This document shows, in pieces, positions 60,025-64,000 of a stretch of DNA of 64,000 nt (positions are counted from its first letter, which is position 1; each line of letters opens with the position of its first letter). Under the pieces are notes generated by a model, which saw only the letters and a program-made list of their open reading frames with translations, was not told the origin of the DNA and did not search any database. Made by a program: the position numbers and the translations under genes. The stretch lies in NCBI RefSeq assembly GCF_900176535.1, contig NZ_FWXT01000001.1:3162001-3226000 (forward strand), written 5' to 3'. Origin of the DNA: Pedobacter africanus. Lineage in GTDB: Bacteria > Bacteroidota > Bacteroidia > Sphingobacteriales > Sphingobacteriaceae.

Positions 60025-60032
60025 TAGCTTTG
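60025..60032 (+). promoter_or_regulatory. Promoter of the Rrf2 regulator gene
   Basis: A perfect TAnnTTTG (TAGCTTTG) with a TTTA 20 bases upstream. It ends only 5 bases before the ATG at 60038, so the mRNA would be leaderless or have a 1-3-base leader. Confidence 0.7.
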
Positions 60033-60037
60033 CTAGT

Positions 60038-60475
60038 ATGCTGTCTAAGAAAACAAAATATGCAATAAAGGCACTGGTTGCTCTTGGCAAAAACAGAGAA
60101 AATCCTCCAATGCAAATAGTGAGGCTGGCAGAGCAGGAAATGATACCTAGAAAATTTCTGGAACAGATCCTGCTGGATATGCGTAATGCGGGTTATTTGT
60201 ATAGCAAAAAAGGAGCGGGTGGAGGATATAGCTTAAATAAAGATCCGAACGACATTTACCTGGCGGATATCCTTCGGATTACCGACGGGCCTATTGCGAT
60301 GGTTCCTTGCGCAAGCCTTAAGTTTTACCGCAAATGCGATGAATGCCATGACGAAGTGACCTGCGGAATCCGCAAAACTTTTATAGATGTAAGAGATGCC
60401 ACACTGAAAGTACTCGCGCAGACTTCAATCGCAGACGTAATTGCCAGGGAAACGGATGATAAAGTAGTTCATTAA
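60038..60475 (+). CDS. Rrf2 family transcriptional regulator
   Basis: A 145-residue Rrf2 protein: winged helix with LSKKTKYAIKALVALGK and IPRKFLEQILLDMRNAGYL, and a wing KKGAGGGYSL. Four cysteines (C91, C100, C103, C109) lie in the region where IscR/NsrR ligate an Fe-S cluster, so a redox- or iron-sensing role is likely, although the spacing is not IscR's. The target is not obvious; the S8 protease gene downstream has its own promoter after a terminator. The ATG at 60038 is the conserved family start. Confidence 0.92.
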   Translation: MLSKKTKYAIKALVALGKNRENPPMQIVRLAEQEMIPRKFLEQILLDMRNAGYLYSKKGAGGGYSLNKDPNDIYLADILRITDGPIAMVPCASLKFYRKCDECHDEVTCGIRKTFIDVRDATLKVLAQTSIADVIARETDDKVVH

Positions 60476-60501
60476 AATTTACAGGTAATTTTTTTGATAT
60501 T

Positions 60502-60535
60502 AAAACCAGGGTATAGCCCTGGTTTTCTGTTTGTG
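60502..60535 (+). terminator. Terminator after the Rrf2 gene
   Basis: AAAACCAGGG (60502-60511) with CCCTGGTTTT (60517-60526), loop of 5, then CTGTTTG. Confidence 0.8.
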
Positions 60536-60556
60536 GTGAGATTGACCTATAACCTA

Positions 60557-60589
60557 TTGTAATCTTGGTCTTATAATTGATTAACTTTG
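60557..60589 (+). promoter_or_regulatory. Promoter of the S8 peptidase gene
   Basis: TTG (60557-60559) is 22 bases from a perfect TAACTTTG (60582-60589). The leader to the ATG at 60607 is about 12-15 bases. Confidence 0.65.
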
Positions 60590-60606
60590 ATCAAAATTTA
60601 ATATAT

Positions 60607-62202
60607 ATGAATAAGAATAAAATGAATTTTTTCTGCAGCAGGGGGGTATATCTGGGGTTGCTAACAGCGTTGCCGTTTATATCATTTGCCCAGAAACCAA
60701 ACTGGCAAAACCTTGATTTAAAAGCAGATTCTACATTTGGCATAAGTACTGAAAAAGCTTATAACGAATTGCTCAAAGGTAAAAAATCTGTTCCTGTAAT
60801 AGTGGCTGTATTGGATGGAGGCGTAGATATCGCACATGAAGACTTAAAAGCCCTGATCTGGGTAAATAAAAAAGAAAAAGCGGGCAACGGTAAAGACGAT
60901 GACAAAAACGGTTATGTAGACGATATAAATGGGTGGAATTTTTTAGGCTCATCAAAGGGTTCCGTTAATTACGAAACCCTGGAACTTACGCGTTTGGTAA
61001 AAAGGGACAATGCCAGATTTGGCAATGCTGATGCTACTTCGGTAAAAGCGAGTGACCTTACTGCATTTGAAACCTATCAAAAAAATAAAGCTGCTTTGGA
61101 ACAGGAACTTGCAGAAGCAAAGACTGGTCTGGAGCGCTTCTCAGGAATAAAATTGGCTATTGATGCGGTAGTAAAGAAAATTGGTAAGGAAAATCCTACG
61201 GTAGCTGATTTTCAGGCTTTCAAACCTGAAAATGATATGGAAACCAATATCCAACGGATTATGGTTAGCCAATTAAAGAACAGTAGCTATGAAGAATTTT
61301 ACAATAGCCAGATCCTGCCCGGTTTTGAACATTTTAAAAATCAGGTCGAATATAACTTAAATGTTGATTATGATCCACGTGCTATTGTTGGGGATGATCC
61401 TAACAACAGTAAGGAACGTTTTTATGGGAACAATGATGTAACTGGTCCGGATGCTAAGCACGGGTCTCATGTTGCAGGTATTATTGGTGCGGTACGGACA
61501 AATGATATTGGCATCAAGGGTGTTGCAGATAATGTAGTCATTATGGGGGTGCGCAGTACACCAAATGGTGACGAGCGCGATAAGGATGTGGCCAATTCCA
61601 TTCGTTACGCTGTGGACAATGGAGCCAAAGTAATCAACATGAGTTTTGGAAAATCTTATTCCTGGGATAAAGCCATTGTTGATGAAGCTGTGAAGTACGC
61701 AGTTTCTAAAGATGTTTTGCTGGTCCACGCTGCTGGTAACGACAATAAAGACCTGGAGGTTGAGCCTAATTTTCCTGATCCTGACTATGTAGGTGGGGGT
61801 AAGGCTGCTTCCTGGATTACGGTTGGCGCTTCAGGCTGGACAAATGACGGAAAGATCAAGGCCAATTTTTCCAACTATGGTAAAACCAAAGTGGATGTTT
61901 TTGCACCTGGTGTAAACATCAATTCAACTGTTCCCGGATCAAAGTATGAAAAGTTGAATGGAACAAGTATGGCGGCTCCTGTTGTTGCCGGTTTAGCTGC
62001 GTTGATCCGCTCCTACTATCCGAAATTAACTGCTTTGCAGGTTAAGGATATCATTATGAAATCGGTGGTGAAAGTAGATCAATCGGTAGAGGTTGAAAGT
62101 GAATCAGGAGTGAAGACAATTCCTTTCGCAGATCTATGTGTAACCGGCGGAATTGTAAATGCCTATAATGCATTACAACTTGCAGCCGGATATAAAAAAT
62201 AG
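60607..62202 (+). CDS. Exported S8 (subtilisin-like) peptidase
   Basis: A 531-residue serine protease with a signal peptide (start ATG 60607; hydrophobic core GVYLGLLTALPFISFA). The triad is visible: D70 in VIVAVLDGGVDIAHED, His in DAKHGSHVAGIIG and Ser in LNGTSMAAPVVAGL. An insertion of about 140 residues separates Asp and His, common in Bacteroidota members. It has no type IX C-terminal sorting domain that I can see, so it is probably periplasmic or outer-membrane. Single gene with its own promoter and terminator. Confidence 0.95.
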   Translation: MNKNKMNFFCSRGVYLGLLTALPFISFAQKPNWQNLDLKADSTFGISTEKAYNELLKGKKSVPVIVAVLDGGVDIAHEDLKALIWVNKKEKAGNGKDDDKNGYVDDINGWNFLGSSKGSVNYETLELTRLVKRDNARFGNADATSVKASDLTAFETYQKNKAALEQELAEAKTGLERFSGIKLAIDAVVKKIGKENPTVADFQAFKPENDMETNIQRIMVSQLKNSSYEEFYNSQILPGFEHFKNQVEYNLNVDYDPRAIVGDDPNNSKERFYGNNDVTGPDAKHGSHVAGIIGAVRTNDIGIKGVADNVVIMGVRSTPNGDERDKDVANSIRYAVDNGAKVINMSFGKSYSWDKAIVDEAVKYAVSKDVLLVHAAGNDNKDLEVEPNFPDPDYVGGGKAASWITVGASGWTNDGKIKANFSNYGKTKVDVFAPGVNINSTVPGSKYEKLNGTSMAAPVVAGLAALIRSYYPKLTALQVKDIIMKSVVKVDQSVEVESESGVKTIPFADLCVTGGIVNAYNALQLAAGYKK

Positions 62203-62219
62203 TAGTAAGGCTAACTGAT

Positions 62220-62254
62220 AAAAAGATCCCTTGACAAACTCAAGGGGTCTTTTT
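62220..62254. terminator. Bidirectional terminator between the S8 peptidase and the ATPase-like gene
   Basis: A 15-base stem (62220-62234 with 62240-62254, one G-T wobble), loop of 5, T-tracts on both sides. Confidence 0.8.
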
Positions 62255-62257
62255 ATG

Positions 62258-64000
62258 TTAATGATGTTTGAAATCTGTGAATTCCTTTGGAAGTGTGAAC
62301 AGGGTAGTGGGAATATTTTTCTCCTCCATAAAGCAAAGCCTCTCGTACTTGTACTCATTTACCTTGGCAATGTAATTCAGGTCGGAATAGACAGATATGA
62401 TCAGATTGTACATCAACAGGCAGTTTAAGTTTAGATCATTTCTTTTAAACAATTGTATGCATTCTTCGCAATACTGACACGCTTTGGTATATTCTCCCTT
62501 ATTTTTAAGCTGGTAGGCCTGGGTCATTTTTAGGAGAGACTCGGCATATTGCGTGACTTTAAAACGCGATTTGTGTTCATGCAGGGTAGAAAGAATCCTC
62601 TCAAGCCGATCGGCTTCTTTGCCGGGGTGAGACTGGGCAAGTGATAGGGCCTTAAGGTTCATGATCAAAATGGTAAATGCAGACCTTTTCGAAAACTCAG
62701 CCGGATGTAATTTGATGATGGTATCGATCAATTGAATGCTTCCTTCCTCAGATCCATAAAATATATTTAACGTTATGGTCAATAGATAAATGATTCCTTG
62801 TCTGGTGTCAAGTGTGATTCCAGGCTTAAAAAATGGGTACTTAAAAGTCTCCAGTCCCGTAATCAGTTCATTTCTTTCGACGGGCTTGCCGGTTATTTTT
62901 GAATGCGCAAGCAAGGTGATTTCGTAAGGGTCTACCTGCCAGCCAGAGGCATCAAAACCTTCAAGCAACTGTAGCCGGGTGCTTATTGCAGATTGATTCA
63001 GGCTTTGAATGTCCATTATGGCAAGAATCGCCTGGTAGGTTAAAGTATGTTTTTCTGAATCTGCAATCTCCAGTAAAACACTTATGGCCTCTTTGTACCC
63101 TGAATCCACAAAATCAAAATTGATCAATTCGCTGATAATGGTTTCGTGCAAATCATGCTCTTTCAGCAGCTGCACCGTGTCGGTACTGTACCGCGCCCGA
63201 TATTTTAGATTTTCGGCAATGAACAGGATTAAATAGCCATGCTCGAAATGGTTTAAAGGTAGATGGAATACATTGGCAAGGGATTTCAGGTCTCCGATCC
63301 GGACGATGAAACGTATGGTCCATTGCAGGAGCTGGAACCGGACTGCATCAGTTTCATATTCAGTCTGTATGTACTGGAAAAATTCCCTGTCGACTTGCAA
63401 ATGGAATTTCTCAAGCAATTCAATGAATAGAAAATATTCAAATATATGCGGATGAATAAACCTGACAAACTCTCTTGGATGATAGTCTTCGTAACGTTTT
63501 TCTTCCATAAGAATCCCATCCGATAGCAGTTCCATATAAGCATTTTTAAAGGCAGACAGCTCAGCAATGAGATTGTCTTTTGGAACTGAATTTCCTTTTT
63601 TTCCATAGCTGGTAAGCTGTATGACTTTTTTCAGGAACAGGATTTTTTCAGTATAGTAATTAGAACGGTAGATATTCTCCTGTATGAACCGTGATATCAG
63701 CTCGTGAAAAGTAATATTGGTAGAGTAGTTGAAGTCTGGGTCCTCTTCCCGAAGCTGGTAGTATAGCTGTATATGGAAAGGGAATTTTAATTGGACTTTT
63801 AGTTTTGGATTAATTTCTCTGATATCAATTCCATCTATCTTTGATATAATAAGGTCTACTTCTTTTTCCGTAAGAGAGGGGACATTAGATACGTCAGTCA
63901 CATTGAAGTAGTTTCCCGGGAACCATTTTGTTTTCAGATAAGCAGAATGCCTAATGAGCTCATAGAACCTGATCCAGGTGGTAGAGCGCATCCCCATTAC
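62258..64000 (-). CDS. C-terminal part of a probable STAND/NACHT-type ATPase (cut by window edge)
   Basis: An open frame of at least 580 residues with no stop before the right edge; an ATG at 63997 is unlikely to be the real start. VMGMRSTTW near the edge resembles the R-containing strand of STAND NTPases, and RFIHPHIFEYFLFIELL (~residues 176-192) resembles the HxxxxEYFxA segment that follows the NACHT winged helix. The rest (~200-579) is all-helical, with TPR-like content. The nucleotide-binding part would lie beyond the window. Function cannot be assigned; members of this fold sense signals, including phage proteins in some cases. Confidence 0.55.
   Translation of the reverse strand, partial: VMGMRSTTWIRFYELIRHSAYLKTKWFPGNYFNVTDVSNVPSLTEKEVDLIISKIDGIDIREINPKLKVQLKFPFHIQLYYQLREEDPDFNYSTNITFHELISRFIQENIYRSNYYTEKILFLKKVIQLTSYGKKGNSVPKDNLIAELSAFKNAYMELLSDGILMEEKRYEDYHPREFVRFIHPHIFEYFLFIELLEKFHLQVDREFFQYIQTEYETDAVRFQLLQWTIRFIVRIGDLKSLANVFHLPLNHFEHGYLILFIAENLKYRARYSTDTVQLLKEHDLHETIISELINFDFVDSGYKEAISVLLEIADSEKHTLTYQAILAIMDIQSLNQSAISTRLQLLEGFDASGWQVDPYEITLLAHSKITGKPVERNELITGLETFKYPFFKPGITLDTRQGIIYLLTITLNIFYGSEEGSIQLIDTIIKLHPAEFSKRSAFTILIMNLKALSLAQSHPGKEADRLERILSTLHEHKSRFKVTQYAESLLKMTQAYQLKNKGEYTKACQYCEECIQLFKRNDLNLNCLLMYNLIISVYSDLNYIAKVNEYKYERLCFMEEKNIPTTLFTLPKEFTDFKHH

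Noticed and set aside
59791..60090. 99-codon frame on the minus strand, upstream of and antisense to the Rrf2 start
   Set aside because: No signal or family features; covers the Rrf2 promoter and start region; composition is AT-rich noise. The 284-base gap is better read as intergenic.

Overview
The window is ordinary chromosomal DNA from a Bacteroidota bacterium, most likely a Sphingobacteriaceae member close to Pedobacter (inference). The signs are a SprA C-terminus (type IX secretion), AT-rich leaders without Shine-Dalgarno sites, promoters of the Bacteroidota form TTG or TTTG, about 20 bases, TAnnTTTG, separate accB-accC-fabH-plsX-rpmF-DUF177 genes in the typical order, a fused E1 alpha/beta dehydrogenase and many secreted proteins or lipoproteins. 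I saw no rRNA, CRISPR array, insertion sequence, prophage or conjugative module.

Layout. 0-6.2 kb (+): the end of sprA, gcvH, a VanZ-like protein, a 40-residue lipoprotein, feoA-feoB and a SprT-like metalloprotein. 6.2-18.6 kb (-): E1 dehydrogenase with LutB, then tatC-rpiB-M28 peptidase, then the fatty-acid operon DUF177-rpmF-plsX-fabH-accB-accC, then pdxA. 18.7-21.4 kb (+): rsmA, a 2-hydroxyacid dehydrogenase, greA and a HIT protein. 21.5-23.2 kb (-): a MazG-like protein, dtd and rsgA. 23.3-28.2 kb (+): a complete threonine operon, thrL-thrA-thrB-thrC, with a leader peptide of eight consecutive Thr codons and a terminator/antiterminator pair. 28.2-35 kb (-): META lipoprotein, metF and metH behind a SAM-I riboswitch, and a GH29 fucosidase. 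35.2-38.7 kb: a frameshifted small gene, tRNA-Glu and initiator tRNA, era, a TlpA-like thioredoxin and der.

38.7-54 kb is more accessory: S41 protease, murQ, a conserved unknown, a BI-1 protein, a histidine-decarboxylase-like enzyme divergent from an Lrp regulator, a SRPBCC protein, a GlxA-type AraC regulator, an esterase, a lipoprotein, ThuA with an MFS exporter divergent from a LysR regulator, and a 989-residue GH28-like protein. 54-64 kb holds a patatin phospholipase, a hybrid kinase/Hpt with a convergent NtrC-type regulator (a full phosphorelay), a PepSY-like protein, an Rrf2 regulator, a subtilisin-like protease and the C-terminal part of a probable STAND/NACHT-type ATPase cut by the window edge.

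The best regulatory finds are two amino-acid sensing leaders (thr attenuator, SAM-I riboswitch), a pair of interleaved promoters between initiator tRNA and era, two probable leaderless genes (lutB, rrf2) and candidate operators for the Lrp and LysR regulators. I did not find a convincing wholly new multi-gene system.
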